A DNA stretch of 9,745 nucleotides from UBA1672 sp964015995 (GTDB lineage Bacteria; Pseudomonadota; Alphaproteobacteria; Micavibrionales; Micavibrionaceae). The DNA lies in NCBI GenBank assembly GCA_964015995.1, contig CAXHFH010000088.1, positions 1 to 9,745 of the forward strand. Direction: 5' to 3'. This document shows, in pieces, positions 1 to 6,909 of this stretch (position 1 is its first letter; each line of letters begins with the position of its first letter). The translations under genes were made by a program, and so were the position numbers. The notes below the pieces were generated by a model. It was not told the origin of the DNA. It searched no databases and saw only the letters and a program-made list of their open reading frames with translations.

Positions 1-42
1 ACTCAGACGTCTCGTGGGCTCGGAGATGTGTATAAGAGACAG
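1..42 (+). other. Sequencing adapter (Nextera read-2 side), not genomic
   Basis: Positions 9-42 match the Illumina Nextera transposase adapter for read 2, ending in the 19-bp Tn5 mosaic end at 24-42 (AGATGTGTATAAGAGACAG). The eight bases at 1-8 sit where the i7 index would be and are probably part of that index. Genome sequence therefore begins at about position 43. This is recognised from the well-known adapter sequence; the matching read-1 adapter at the other end makes it close to certain. Confidence 0.97.
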
Positions 43-130
43 TTATTGTTTTGTAAAAAATACTTGCATTTGCGCTTAAGTAACGCTAAAAGAACGCTTC
101 GTTCAAGTATGAATATGAAAGATAAAAGTG
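43..130 (+). promoter_or_regulatory. rpmE leader with weak promoter candidate and small hairpin
   Basis: This is the only genomic sequence upstream of rpmE. A possible promoter is TTGCAT at 64-69 with TAAAAG at 87-92 (17-bp spacing); the -10 match is poor. A perfect small stem-loop, GAACG-CTT-CGTTC, lies at 92-104, about 26 bases before the start codon. It could be part of a leader structure, since some ribosomal protein genes are autoregulated, but five base pairs can arise by chance. The ribosome binding site is weak (GAAAG at 117-121). Confidence 0.25.
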
Positions 131-370
131 ATGAAAGCTGATATACACCCTGATTATCATGAAATTACAGTCGTGATGACAGACGGAAAAGAATATAAAA
201 CACGCAGCACCTACGGTAAAGAAGGTGATGTAATTCGTTTGGACGTTGATCCACTATCTCACCCTGCATGGCAAGGTGGTACTGGTAAAGTTGTTGAAAA
301 AGGTCAGCTTGATAAATTCCAGAGCCGTTACGGTAACTTTGGTATTGGTGGTAGCGACGACAAGAAATAG
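131..370 (+). CDS. rpmE: 50S ribosomal protein L31, zinc-free type
   Basis: Structural protein of the large ribosomal subunit, located near the central protuberance and contacting the small subunit. The protein begins MKADIHPDYHEI and contains the family signature regions (KTRSTYGKEGD, LDVDPLSHPAWQGG and DKFQSRYGNFG). It has no cysteine at all, so it lacks the zinc-binding cysteines of the E. coli-type protein; this is usual for alphaproteobacterial L31. Length is 79 residues from ATG at 131. A GTG at 128 is in frame directly before it, but the ATG matches the family start. The gene stands alone on the plus strand, converges on a leftward gene, and is followed by a strong terminator. Confidence 0.95.
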   Translation: MKADIHPDYHEITVVMTDGKEYKTRSTYGKEGDVIRLDVDPLSHPAWQGGTGKVVEKGQLDKFQSRYGNFGIGGSDDKK

Positions 371-394
371 TTGTTGCCCAACAAACCCAAATAA

Positions 395-430
395 AAAACG
401 CCCCGCGTATGATGTGAGGGCGTTTTATTT
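395..430 (+). terminator. Bidirectional Rho-independent terminator between rpmE and the 292-residue gene
   Basis: A perfect 9-bp stem AAAACGCCC (395-403) / GGGCGTTTT (418-426) with a 14-base loop is followed on the plus strand by TTTTATTTT. On the minus strand the same stem is followed by GTTTTTTATTT, so it can stop both rpmE and the leftward gene ending at 450. The stem lies 25 bases past the rpmE stop. Confidence 0.9.
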
Positions 431-449
431 TGTTCGTATGAGACTTTTC

Positions 450-1328
450 TTAATTCACGTCTAAACCATCCAGATCAAGATCATTACTTTGTGTGGTGCG
501 AATATCTTCTTGAAACGGTGGGAAGAATTGATCTTGCTTTAATCCGCCATCGGGATTAATCGGGATCAGTTGATCTGGAAGCCCCCAAGATTTCAAACGC
601 ATTTCAATCACGTTCTTTGATTCTGCTTCTTTTGCCATTTGCTCCGGAATGGTCATATCCCAATAATCAGACGTGTATTTACATTCCCCTGCATCAAACA
701 TCACCATCGTAGAATCCGGTAACAGCATAACTTCTTTTAAGTCTTCGGGGGTGTAGCACGTGCCCTCAGTCAAAGCTTCTAAATATCTACCGTATGTATT
801 TTTTTCATCGCCTGTCAGGCTAACAACCTGCCCCAGTGGCGTGACTTCAACCTGAAGAGCATTATCACCCACCGTAATTGGATCTTGCCGACCTTGTAAC
901 ATGCCTTGAAATCCTGTGCGCACACTGTCATCACGGCGCGTACTCATGAGAGAGACAAATTTAGAATCGCTATGTGGAGCAATGCGCAGAACACCAACAC
1001 TATTCTCCGACTTTCCGAGCAAAACGATCGTACCTTTTTCCTGTGATAACAGTGAAAATGAATCATAATCAGTATTATCAGTAATTGCCTTATGGATTTG
1101 GTCTTCTTTACTCACGCCGTCTTGATCTTTTAATCCGCGCATAATGGACATACCAAGAACAGTATGTTTTATGCCGTCATAAACATCGGGCACAGATCCC
1201 CACTCACGATTATCCAGATCAACCGCATCGGGCACGAGGCCGTACGCAGGATGCTCGGAATATGCGGCCTTAACAGAAAGGCCGTCTACAAGTTCGTTTA
1301 GTTCGTTTCTAAAATCTGTGCTAATCAT
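450..1328 (-). CDS. Acidic orphan protein, 292 residues, function unknown
   Basis: I do not recognise this family. The protein is acidic, with no signal peptide and no hydrophobic membrane-length segment, so it is probably cytoplasmic or exported without a classical signal. Residues 98-118 (GTIVLLGK...VGVLRIAP) look like two adjacent beta strands. Residues 201-216 contain a hydrophobic strand followed by MFDAGECKYT. These faintly recall the N-lobe and DFG region of a protein kinase fold, but no catalytic HRD or invariant lysine is obvious, so this is only a guess. The C-terminus is rich in Asp and ends LDLDGLDVN. Only 42 bp separate it from valS. No Shine-Dalgarno sequence is visible before the ATG, so either translation initiation is weak or the start is misplaced; the next Met is residue 60. 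It ends at the shared terminator. Confidence 0.75.
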   Translation of the reverse strand: MISTDFRNELNELVDGLSVKAAYSEHPAYGLVPDAVDLDNREWGSVPDVYDGIKHTVLGMSIMRGLKDQDGVSKEDQIHKAITDNTDYDSFSLLSQEKGTIVLLGKSENSVGVLRIAPHSDSKFVSLMSTRRDDSVRTGFQGMLQGRQDPITVGDNALQVEVTPLGQVVSLTGDEKNTYGRYLEALTEGTCYTPEDLKEVMLLPDSTMVMFDAGECKYTSDYWDMTIPEQMAKEAESKNVIEMRLKSWGLPDQLIPINPDGGLKQDQFFPPFQEDIRTTQSNDLDLDGLDVN

Positions 1329-1370
1329 ATGTAAATATTACGATTTTCTTATATGAATTACAAATAAATG

Positions 1371-4013
1371 TTATGTGCTCTGAAGCTGCTTCACCGCTTG
1401 CTCTAGCTTTGAACGTTTCGCCAACGCATCTGCCTTACGGGATTTTTGTTCATCGATCACCTCTTGCGGGGCATTTTGAACAAACTTTTCATTGCCAAGC
1501 TTCGCATCAATTTTCTGAATATCCTGATCAAGCTTACCAATGACTTTCGCCAAACGCTTACGCTCTTCGTCCAAATCAATGATATCGGCAATCGGCAAAA
1601 TAAGTGTTGCCTCTTCCACAATCGTTTGCACAGCGCCTGATGGAATGTCATCCGTCAACGAAATGTCTGACAAACGTGCCATCTTACAAATAACTTTCTT
1701 GTGCGCATTAATGCGGGCTTGTGTTTGATCACTCGCACCTTTCACAAGCAAAGCAATCTTTGCGCCTGCGGGCACGTTCATATCGGCGCGCACAGAGCGG
1801 ATTTCACCAACAATGGTTTGCACCCATTCCATTTCGCTTTTAGCGGCGTCATTGCTGTACTCTGCGCCGTATTCAGGCCATTGCCCCGTGATTAGACGAT
1901 CATCTGCTCCATCCTTGTAGAAACCCGCATAGAGCTCCTCTGTAATGTAAGGCATGAAAGGGTTAAGCAGGATAAGAATTTGACTAAGCGCCCAACTTGT
2001 TGTTTTACGCACCTCGTCTGCGGCTTCACCATCTTGCGCCAATAACGGCTTCGATATTTCCAAATACCAGTCACAGAACGTACCCCATACAAATTGATAA
2101 ACGGCATTGGCGGCCTCGTTAAAACGATACCCCTCAATGGCCTTATCAATTTCCTCTGTTGCGGCCTTGACCTCATGGATAATCCACTGGTTCGGCGCAA
2201 ACTTTGCGCTTGTGGGGTCAAATCCCTCATGGGATAAGGCATCGTTCATTTCACAATATCGTGAGGCGTTCCAAAGTTTGGTTGCGAAATTGCGGTATCC
2301 CTGCAAACGATCTTCCGCGAGGCGAATATCACGCCCCTGCGCCGCCATAGCACAGAGCGTAAAGCGCACTGCGTCTGTTCCGTACTTTTCAATCAAGTCA
2401 ATCGGGTCCATCACGTTGCCCTTTGATTTGGACATTTTATGCCCCTTCTCATCACGGACAAGAGCGTGCACATACACATCCTTGAAAGGCACATCATCCA
2501 TCAAGAACATCGAGAACATCATCATACGTGACACCCAGAAGGTGATAATATCAAAACCCGTGACCAACGTGTCACCAGGGAAATAACGATCAAGCTCCGG
2601 TGTTTTCTCCGGCCAGCCAATCGTTGAAAACGGCCATAACGCGGAAGAGAACCACGTATCCAAAACATCATCATCACGCGTTAGCTCAACGTTCTTACCT
2701 GCTTGCTTTTGTGCCTCTTCTTCCGTTTCGGCAACATAAACTTTACCGTCTCGGTCATACCATGCCGGAATTTGATGCCCCCACCAAAGCTGGCGCGATA
2801 TACACCATGGCAGTTGGTTATCAACCCATGCGAAATACATGTTTTCGTATTGCTGCGGAATGAATCGTGTTTTACCATCACGCACAGCTTGCGCCGCAGG
2901 TTTCGCGAGTGTTGGCGTATCCACAAACCACTGTTTGGTCATGAATGGCTCAATCACAACGCCGGAGCGTTCACCAACGGGGATCGTATTTTTAATGGTT
3001 TCGACATCCTCAATCAAATCATGAGACTCTAATTCTTCCAGAATTTTGTTCCGCGCCTTATTACGATCAAGACCATGATATTGTTCAGGGATAAATTCCT
3101 CGGATACGATGCAGGCCTTTTCATCCATGATACTAATCATCTGTAGGTCATGACGTTGGCCGACTTCGAAATCATTGAAATCATGCGCAGGCGTAATCTT
3201 CACCGCACCGCTTCCTTTTTCAGGATCAGAATATTCATCAGCGATAATCGGAATTAAACGCTCTGTAATCGGCAAAATTACCGATTTGCCAATCATGTGT
3301 TTGTATCGCTCATCATCAGGGTGTACAGCCACGGCCGTATCGCCAAGCATGGTCTCTGGGCGTGTTGTGGCAACAGTAATAAACTGCTCCGTCTCACCCT
3401 CAACCGGATATTTGATGTGCCACATCTTACCTTTTTGCTCTTTCTGGATCACTTCCAGATCAGAGATAACGGTCTGACGTTCCGGGTCCCAGTTCACAAG
3501 ACGTTCGGCGCGATAAATCATATTGGCATTATAAAGTTTTACAAATGCGGCGAGTACGGCCTTAGACAGCCCCTCATCCATTGTAAAGGCTTCGCGCTCC
3601 CAATCAGGTGTTGTGCCCAAACGGCGAAGCTGTGATGTGATTGTGTTGCCTGAATATTCTTTCCATTCCCAAGCTTTTTCCAAGAACTTCTCACGACCGA
3701 CCTGAAATCTGTCAGTCCCTTCTTCATGGAGCTTTTTCTCCAGAACCATGTGAACCGCAATACTGGCGTGATCTGTTCCCGGCTGCCATAGAGCATCTTT
3801 ACCCTTCATACGATTATAACGGATCAGGATATCTTGCAGCGTATGGTTAAGCGCATGACCAATATGAAGTGAGCCTGTTACATTGGGCGGTGGCATCATA
3901 ATGGTGTAAGGCTCTTTATCACTCGATGGGTCACACGCAAATACGCCAGACTTTTCCCATTCCTGATAATGTTTTTCTTCTATTGCCTTTGGATCAAATG
4001 TTTTATCCAGCAT
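1371..4013 (-). CDS. valS: Valyl-tRNA synthetase (EC 6.1.1.9)
   Basis: Class I aminoacyl-tRNA synthetase that charges tRNA-Val with valine in the cytoplasm and edits mischarged threonine. The Rossmann catalytic domain carries HIGH at residues 50-53 (in PPPNVTGSLHIGHAL) and KMSKS at 526-530. The intervening CP1 editing domain includes TTRPETMLGDTAVAVHP and GSGAVKITPAHDFNDFEVG. An anticodon-binding helical domain follows, with SRYCEMNDALS and WYLEISKPLL. A charged coiled-coil tRNA-binding arm occupies roughly residues 810-880 (DEERKRLAKVIGKLD onward). Length (880) is normal for the family. The start is supported by AAGGA at 4021-4025, seven bases before the ATG. It lies 99 bp downstream of popZ on the same strand, a synteny known in Alphaproteobacteria. 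Confidence 0.98.
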   Translation of the reverse strand: MLDKTFDPKAIEEKHYQEWEKSGVFACDPSSDKEPYTIMMPPPNVTGSLHIGHALNHTLQDILIRYNRMKGKDALWQPGTDHASIAVHMVLEKKLHEEGTDRFQVGREKFLEKAWEWKEYSGNTITSQLRRLGTTPDWEREAFTMDEGLSKAVLAAFVKLYNANMIYRAERLVNWDPERQTVISDLEVIQKEQKGKMWHIKYPVEGETEQFITVATTRPETMLGDTAVAVHPDDERYKHMIGKSVILPITERLIPIIADEYSDPEKGSGAVKITPAHDFNDFEVGQRHDLQMISIMDEKACIVSEEFIPEQYHGLDRNKARNKILEELESHDLIEDVETIKNTIPVGERSGVVIEPFMTKQWFVDTPTLAKPAAQAVRDGKTRFIPQQYENMYFAWVDNQLPWCISRQLWWGHQIPAWYDRDGKVYVAETEEEAQKQAGKNVELTRDDDVLDTWFSSALWPFSTIGWPEKTPELDRYFPGDTLVTGFDIITFWVSRMMMFSMFLMDDVPFKDVYVHALVRDEKGHKMSKSKGNVMDPIDLIEKYGTDAVRFTLCAMAAQGRDIRLAEDRLQGYRNFATKLWNASRYCEMNDALSHEGFDPTSAKFAPNQWIIHEVKAATEEIDKAIEGYRFNEAANAVYQFVWGTFCDWYLEISKPLLAQDGEAADEVRKTTSWALSQILILLNPFMPYITEELYAGFYKDGADDRLITGQWPEYGAEYSNDAAKSEMEWVQTIVGEIRSVRADMNVPAGAKIALLVKGASDQTQARINAHKKVICKMARLSDISLTDDIPSGAVQTIVEEATLILPIADIIDLDEERKRLAKVIGKLDQDIQKIDAKLGNEKFVQNAPQEVIDEQKSRKADALAKRSKLEQAVKQLQST

Positions 4014-4112
4014 CCCGAATTCCTTTTCCTTCTAACACCTTATGTAAGCGCAGGAAATCATACGGTTTTTACCGCAGAACGCAAGGGGTCAGGAATGAAA
4101 AGAAAGGAGTTT

Positions 4113-4769
4113 TTAGTCTTCCAAGACACGCTTAGACACACGCTCGAGCTCTTCTTGAACAAGACGCTCAATGACCGTTGGAAGATGTTTATCAAGCCAA
4201 TCACGCAAAAGCGGTTTTAATTCGGCGCGTACGATCTCTTCGATTGTCACACCTTCATGTTCAACGGCTGTCTTACGGACAAGTTCAGATATAGCCGCGA
4301 CTGCTGCTGTTTCTGCTTTGTCGGTTAATAATGAATCGTCTTCTACAGGATCTAACTGCGCAACAATTTCTTCCGGCTCAGGCTCTGGTATAATTTCAGG
4401 CTCCGGCTCAGGTGTGGGTTCTTCTGCTACAGGTTCTTCTTCAGGTTCCTCAGGCTCGTCACCTTCGACCATGTCAACATCAAGTTGATTTTCTTCAGTA
4501 TTAACCAGTTCGGTTAATTCAAGAATATCTTCATCCGCAGGAGAAGGCTCCTCCTCCGGTTCACTGGCCTCTATTGGTTCTGGCTCAGGGGGCTCTTCGA
4601 TAGGTTCTGGCTCGGGCTCTAATTCTTCAACGACGTCCTCAACGGGATCTTCGGCAGGCTCATCCTCAGGCACAGGCTCTTCCGCCTCATCCTCTGATAT
4701 GATTTGACGAATTGAATCGAGAATCTCCTCGATCGATGGCTCATCTTGTGTTTGCGTATCTTCTGACAT
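4113..4769 (-). CDS. popZ: PopZ-type polar organising protein (DUF2497)
   Basis: Self-assembling scaffold that in Caulobacter forms a cell-pole microdomain, anchoring the ParB-parS chromosome origin and recruiting cell-cycle signalling proteins. The family layout is clear. A short N-terminal client-binding helix (EPSIEEILDSIRQIISEDE, residues 10-28) is followed by a long disordered Pro/Glu/Asp linker (about 29-140) with many EPEP and EEP steps. C-terminal oligomerisation helices follow (about 145-218), including LKPLLRDWLDKHLPTVIERLVQEE. At 218 residues it is longer than Caulobacter PopZ (177), the excess being in the acidic linker. No clear Shine-Dalgarno precedes the ATG. A Ser/Gly-rich reading on the opposite strand is only the shadow of the linker. 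The gene lies between a PCMT-like gene and valS. Confidence 0.93.
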   Translation of the reverse strand: MSEDTQTQDEPSIEEILDSIRQIISEDEAEEPVPEDEPAEDPVEDVVEELEPEPEPIEEPPEPEPIEASEPEEEPSPADEDILELTELVNTEENQLDVDMVEGDEPEEPEEEPVAEEPTPEPEPEIIPEPEPEEIVAQLDPVEDDSLLTDKAETAAVAAISELVRKTAVEHEGVTIEEIVRAELKPLLRDWLDKHLPTVIERLVQEELERVSKRVLED

Positions 4770-4933
4770 TTTTGGATATGTTCACTAGGAATTAGTAAGG
4801 AATCACTAATCAACAGTGTGGGCTATTGAAAGCCACTTGTCAAAGCATTGATGCAATTCATTTATATGGCTATCCACATTTTATTCCGTATTTATACACC
4901 GAACGGAACAAAAACGTGAAGGGAAACGTGTTT
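4770..4933 (-). promoter_or_regulatory. popZ upstream region: possible promoter and hairpin
   Basis: This 164-bp gap holds no gene; in many relatives a tolC gene sits here. On the minus strand a perfect -35 hexamer TTGACA (4843-4838) is followed at 17 bp by CACACT (4820-4815), a poor -10, so the promoter is doubtful. A hairpin with a one-base bulge (arms 4818-4824 and 4831-4836) occupies the spacer. A 7-bp direct repeat AAACGTG occurs at 4912-4918 and 4924-4930, just past the methyltransferase stop. I see no U-tract terminator after that gene, so read-through into popZ is possible. Confidence 0.3.
4791..4810. repeat. Inverted repeat in the popZ leader
   Basis: ATTAGT (4791-4796) and ACTAAT (4805-4810) form a perfect 6-bp dyad with an 8-bp spacer, 22 bp before the popZ start. 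It could be a regulator site or an RNA hairpin close to the start codon. There is no U-tract, so it is not a terminator. Confidence 0.4.
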
Positions 4934-5596
4934 TTAAAACTGGAAAACAGACTCTGGCTCAAAGCCTGCAAGATACGGGACGCCCGCATCAAAAAGCGGC
5001 CTTGATGAAACATCGCCGTTGCTGTTCTTAACGAACAATGTTGCGCGTCCCATATTACGATTATCTTCTTTAATGACAGTGGCCAATCTGCCGCCATTCT
5101 CTAACTGATCAAGAATAATTTGGGGCACTTCGGAAACTGCACCATTTATAATAATCAAACTATAAGGGGCGTGCTTGGCTTCGCCATTTTTCAGATCAGA
5201 CTCAATCAAGGCGATATTGCAAAGATCAAGTTTTTCCCACAAACGCGTGGCCTTATCCATTTGTCTCTTATTATGCTCTAGCGCAATAACAGTCGTCACA
5301 AGTGGGGATAAGATAGCCGAGGAATAACCGGAGCCAATCCCTATATCTAAAACGATGTCACCTGCCACAGGCAAAACGGCCTGCAACAATTTGGCGTGGA
5401 TAATGGGCTCCATAACGAAACGCCCCTGCCCGATGTCTATATTTTCATCGGTGTAGGCAACACCTTGTAATTTTTCAGGAATAAACAGCTCACGCGGGAC
5501 TGTTTCGAATGATTGCAATATACCCGTATCGACCACACCAGCTGTGTGGATTTGTCCATCAATCATATTTGTGCGGGCTTGTGCGTAATCTGTCAT
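4934..5596 (-). CDS. PCMT-family (protein-L-isoaspartate O-methyltransferase-like) SAM methyltransferase
   Basis: Predicted cytoplasmic S-adenosylmethionine-dependent methyltransferase. The N-terminal region (RTNMIDGQIHTAGVVDTGIL, residues 8-27) and VPRELFIPE (33-41) are typical of the PCMT family. SAM-binding motif I is VLDIGIGSGYSSA at 82-94, followed by the acidic post-I residue in VIALEHN. Length (220) is normal. The segment that in true repair enzymes reads like TISQPxxVAxM is here RFVMEPIIHAKLL (59-71), so isoaspartate repair activity is uncertain. Alphaproteobacterial paralogues beside popZ/valS share this divergent form. The gene heads a leftward series with popZ and valS. No strong Shine-Dalgarno is seen before the ATG. 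Confidence 0.88.
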   Translation of the reverse strand: MTDYAQARTNMIDGQIHTAGVVDTGILQSFETVPRELFIPEKLQGVAYTDENIDIGQGRFVMEPIIHAKLLQAVLPVAGDIVLDIGIGSGYSSAILSPLVTTVIALEHNKRQMDKATRLWEKLDLCNIALIESDLKNGEAKHAPYSLIIINGAVSEVPQIILDQLENGGRLATVIKEDNRNMGRATLFVKNSNGDVSSRPLFDAGVPYLAGFEPESVFQF

Positions 5597-5717
5597 TGGC
5601 TTTATCTATGTATTTCGATTGAATATTGTCTGATTTCAAACACATATTACATAGCGTTATTTATCATTCATGACCAGAGGTTTTTGTTGAATTCGTAAGC
5701 TTGTTTTCACTTGGTTA

Positions 5718-5747
5718 TTGACTTGTGATGGGGATATCCTCTAATCA
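5718..5747 (+). promoter_or_regulatory. Candidate promoter for tRNA-Cys
   Basis: TTGACT at 5718-5723 matches five of six -35 bases. The -10 region about 17-18 bp downstream (CTAATCA, 5741-5747) is a weak match. The spacing to the tRNA start at 5792 is about 45 bases. The remainder of 5597-5791, between the methyltransferase start and the tRNA, holds no gene that I can see; the leftward methyltransferase promoter must also lie there but is not clear. Confidence 0.4.
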
Positions 5748-5791
5748 TATCTTCCTGTCCACATTCTATTAAGGGTGTGATCGCAAAAAAT

Positions 5792-5865
5792 GGCGCGGTG
5801 GCAGAGTGGTTATGCAGCGGATTGCAAATCCGTGTACACCGGTTCGACTCCGGTCCGTGCCTCCA
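5792..5865 (+). tRNA. tRNA-Cys (anticodon GCA)
   Basis: The cloverleaf folds fully. The acceptor stem is GGCGCGG (5792-5798) / CCGTGCC (5855-5861) with one G-U pair. The anticodon stem GCGGA/TCCGT has loop TTGCAAA, with anticodon GCA at 5824-5826. The T-arm contains GGTTCGACTCC. Discriminator base U73 (5862) is the identity base of tRNA-Cys, and CCA is encoded at 5863-5865. The leftward orphan gene's stop codon starts at the very next base. Confidence 0.97.
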
Positions 5866-6486
5866 TTACATCTTAAATGTTGAAACACCATCATACTGGG
5901 TTCCACCTGATGGCATATTTGCGTCCGGCAGTTCGGCCAGATTATTTGGCACGCCTTCAAAACATCCCGGTGATTGACTGACTGAATTTGGATCAACAGT
6001 TGCACCGACAAGCCCTAAATCAGGATATGCGGAGTTCATGATATTTACAAAACCCGGCAAAACAGCATCATTCAAGTCATACAACGTCGTATCAGCGAAT
6101 TGCTTGGTTGTATCATCAGGCAAAACACCTGTGTCATAAGAAAGCGGGTTAAAATCACGTTCAAGCTCGATATCAAATGTTTCTTGTGTCATTTCACGCA
6201 TGGTTCTAATCATGGTTTCATGGACTTCATCAAAATCCTCGCGTGCAAAAAAAGCATCCAAGCCGGCCTTATTCTCAAACTGCAAATCAACGACATAAGC
6301 AAAATTGCTGTCAACATCCAACATGCGACCATCTGCGGCCTCACGTTCCCAACCACCTTCAACGCATTGCATCATGTGAAACGCAACACTGGATGATTCA
6401 GGCGCAATATTAGGCATAAGACCGCTAGTGGTAGTATCGTTCGGCTGCTCTTGATTCTCAATTTCTGATATGTCTGGTGTCGACAT
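5866..6486 (-). CDS. Acidic orphan protein, 206 residues, function unknown
   Basis: Not recognised. No signal peptide or membrane segment. Residues 1-32 are polar and probably disordered. Residues 34-110 look folded, with strand FAYVVDLQF (62-70), helix NKAGLDAFFAREDFDEVHETMIRTMREM (72-99) and strand TFDIELERDF (103-112). This order recalls a dimeric alpha/beta-barrel (DABB-like) ferredoxin fold, which is only inference. The rest is loop-rich with many Pro, Asp and Asn, ending YDGVSTFKM. The ATG start has AAGGG (6501-6497) ten bases upstream. A perfect TATAAT lies at 6534-6529 on the same strand. The stop codon touches the 3' end of tRNA-Cys, which runs in the opposite direction. Confidence 0.78.
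   Translation of the reverse strand: MSTPDISEIENQEQPNDTTTSGLMPNIAPESSSVAFHMMQCVEGGWEREAADGRMLDVDSNFAYVVDLQFENKAGLDAFFAREDFDEVHETMIRTMREMTQETFDIELERDFNPLSYDTGVLPDDTTKQFADTTLYDLNDAVLPGFVNIMNSAYPDLGLVGATVDPNSVSQSPGCFEGVPNNLAELPDANMPSGGTQYDGVSTFKM
5888..5913 (+). other. Hairpin downstream of tRNA-Cys, inside the 3' end of the orphan gene
   Basis: CCATCA (5888-5893) pairs with TGATGG (5908-5913), and TGG (5897-5899) pairs with CCA (5903-5905) across a three-base loop. It lies 22 bases past the tRNA-Cys CCA, where a 3' trailer or transcription stop for the tRNA is expected. Only a short ATTT follows, so it is not a strong intrinsic terminator. The sequence also codes for the C-terminus of the leftward gene. 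Confidence 0.35.
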
Positions 6487-6528
6487 TTATTATGCACCCT
6501 TATTATCTCTTATTCTTAATTACTATAG

Positions 6529-6557
6529 ATTATAGAGCATTATTTTTAAAAAATAAA
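6529..6557 (-). promoter_or_regulatory. Candidate promoter for the 206-residue orphan gene
   Basis: On the minus strand a perfect TATAAT occupies 6534-6529. A weak -35 (TTTATT, about 6557-6552) lies 17 bp upstream, in a very AT-rich stretch of T and A runs that could serve as an UP element. The predicted leader is about 35 bases. It is divergent from the tRNA-Asn promoter. Confidence 0.5.
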
Positions 6558-6587
6558 ATTTATCTTACCATTCCCCTCTAACAGTGC

Positions 6588-6616
6588 TTGACAAAAAACG
6601 GCTGAATAGGCATAAC
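6588..6616 (+). promoter_or_regulatory. Promoter of tRNA-Asn
   Basis: A perfect -35 TTGACA (6588-6593) and CATAAC (6611-6616, four of six) are spaced exactly 17 bp. This places transcription start about 12 bases before the mature tRNA 5' end. The pattern is typical of a strong stable-RNA promoter. Confidence 0.7.
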
Positions 6617-6634
6617 AGCATCCACCACGCATGT

Positions 6635-6709
<75 letters not shown>

Positions 6710-6909
6710 TTCTTTACAACCATCCCAATTAACGAACAGATAAAACGGTGCCTTCAAGGCATACCGTAGCTTTGAGCCTTCTGATTCCAAGTTCGAAAAC
6801 AGGAATCCCATCAATTGGCTTTTTTCATTAGTTGTTGGATAATAAAAATTTCAGCAGCCTTAGATGCAAGCGTAACAAACGTTGTGACTGCCATATCCTT
6901 TGTAATTCA
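6710..6909. other. Non-coding gap after tRNA-Asn with two hairpins
   Basis: I see no gene in these 200 bases. Hairpin one spans 6745-6767: ACGGT-GCCTT-C-AAGGC-AT-ACCGT, interrupted only by a two-base bulge. Downstream is a longer irregular stem (6775-6825). A small perfect dyad CACTAC-ATC-GTAGTG at 6908-6922 covers the stop codon of the leftward 398-residue gene, but has no U-tract on either strand. Confidence 0.5.
6775..6825 (+). terminator. Possible terminator for tRNA-Asn
   Basis: The outer arms AGCC (6775-6778) and GGCT (6817-6820) and inner arms GATTCC (6783-6788) and GGAATC (6802-6807) flank internal loops. The right outer arm runs straight into TTTTT (6821-6825). The stem is irregular, so this is a tentative call. 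Transcripts would carry about 110 bases of 3' trailer. Confidence 0.3.

Noticed and set aside
2107..2586. Plus-strand open frame of 159 residues inside valS
   Set aside because: It is an antisense shadow of a well-supported valS reading frame with no recognisable protein features.
4063..4074. CGGT-TTTT-ACCG mini-hairpin between popZ and valS
   Set aside because: Only four base pairs and no U-tract on either strand, so neither a terminator nor a credible regulatory structure.
4171..4488. Plus-strand frame rich in Ser and Gly repeats
   Set aside because: It is the exact opposite-strand shadow of the Glu/Pro-rich PopZ linker and has no start signal of its own.
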